This document shows positions 63,591-64,000 of a stretch of DNA of 64,000 nucleotides, one piece after another. How positions within the stretch are numbered: position 1 is the first letter of the stretch; each line of letters opens with the position of its first letter. Below the pieces are notes generated by a model. That model did no database searches and was not told where the DNA came from. It was given only the letters and a program-made list of their open reading frames with translations. Source of the stretch: Mesorhizobium atlanticum (GTDB taxonomy: Bacteria; Pseudomonadota; Alphaproteobacteria; Rhizobiales; Rhizobiaceae); assembly GCF_003289965.1 (NCBI RefSeq), contig NZ_QMBQ01000001.1:372001-436000 (forward strand), in the 5' to 3' direction. Made by a program: the position numbers and the translations under genes.

Positions 63591-64000
63591 ATGGCGAGCG
63601 AAGGCTTTTCCGACTTCTTCTATCCCGCAACTGACGGCTTGAAGCTCCATGCCCGCATCTATGGCGAAACAAACGCCGGCGGCTGGCCGGTCGCATGCCT
63701 GCCGGGCCTCACCCGCAATGCCCGCGACTTCCATGAGCTGGCGCTGCATCTTTCCAGGAAGGCGGAGATCCCCCGCAAGGTGATCGCCTTCGACTACCGC
63801 GGCCGCGGGCAATCCGATCACGATCCGGATATCGGCCACTATAATATCGGGGTCGAAGCCGGGGACGTGCTTGCCGGGCTGGCAGCGCTCGGTATCGAGC
63901 AGGCAGCCTTCATCGGCACGTCGCGCGGCGGCCTGATCATTCACGTGCTCGGCGCGCTGAAGCCGACCGTGCTGAAAGCCATCGTGCTGAACGACATCGG
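63591..64000 (+). CDS. Alpha/beta hydrolase, N-terminal part
   Basis: The first 136 codons of an alpha/beta hydrolase that continues past the window. It begins MASEGFSDFFYPATDGLKLHARIYGE and carries CLPGLTRNARDFHELA (oxyanion-hole region), AFDYRGRGQSDHDPD and the nucleophile elbow GTSRGG (Ser at about 114). The acidic and histidine residues are beyond the window. Substrate unknown; the opening resembles esterase/haloperoxidase-like hydrolases. The ATG at 63591 is used; no strong ribosome-binding site is visible. Confidence 0.8.
   Translation, partial: MASEGFSDFFYPATDGLKLHARIYGETNAGGWPVACLPGLTRNARDFHELALHLSRKAEIPRKVIAFDYRGRGQSDHDPDIGHYNIGVEAGDVLAGLAALGIEQAAFIGTSRGGLIIHVLGALKPTVLKAIVLNDI

Overview
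The window looks like chromosome from an alphaproteobacterium of the Hyphomicrobiales, most likely Mesorhizobium or a close relative. This rests on recognition, not a database search. The supporting signs are the high-GC coding style, a DUF680 small secreted protein (a family I know mainly from Mesorhizobium), rhizobial families such as TIGR02301 and DUF2062, the gene order around rpoZ-rsh-pyrE-acpS-lepB-rnc-era, and several families of rhizobial-type intergenic repeats. No rRNA, tRNA, complete IS element or CRISPR array was seen.

Layout. 0-8 kb: the end of a ROK regulator, DoxX, a TPR protein, a Tat-exported metallo-beta-lactamase-fold hydrolase, a DUF680 protein beside a hairpin-rich spacer, a CHASE/PAS/GGDEF/EAL protein, a ZntB-type transporter and RarD. 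8-15 kb: minus-strand cimA, pip, two GFA proteins, a VOC protein, a DUF559 protein and cysS, broken by mosaic repeats. 15-24 kb: a SRAP protein lacking its usual Cys2, NUDIX, TIGR02301, a broken AbiEii-type nucleotidyltransferase with its small partner gene, a dihydroorotase-like enzyme, YgfZ, an HD hydrolase, and an SDR coupled to an AraC regulator. 24-31 kb: SDR, PmtA-like methyltransferase, PAS/GGDEF/EAL protein, fatty acid desaturase divergent from a LysR regulator, RidA. 31-37 kb: DUF3303, a RimK-like ATP-grasp ligase paired with a GNAT/C39-peptidase fusion, an ECF sigma/anti-sigma pair and a vapBC module. 37-40 kb: a DUF2339 membrane protein split by one frameshift.

40-58 kb is mostly housekeeping on the minus strand. 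Upstream to downstream it runs dapA, smpB, rpoZ, rsh, pyrE, DUF2062, acpS, lepB, rnc, era, recO and a PaaI thioesterase. A LysR/DoxX/NmrA cassette sits between era and recO, where I would expect the two to be adjacent. 58-64 kb: a soluble lytic transglycosylase, a polyamine operon (speD, a spermidine/thermospermine synthase-like gene and an unknown membrane-anchored protein), a small secreted acidic protein and the start of an alpha/beta hydrolase.

The best candidates for undescribed biology are (1) the RimK-like ligase with the GNAT/C39-peptidase fusion, which looks like a peptide- or amide-forming and cleaving pair; (2) the speD-speE-orf3 operon, whose synthase resembles thermospermine synthases, whose decarboxylase has a long N-terminal extension, and whose start could be masked by a long stem; and (3) the SRAP protein with Ala in place of the DNA-crosslinking Cys. 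Two genes carry frameshifts that each fit the loss of a single G, so assembly error must be excluded before calling them pseudogenes.
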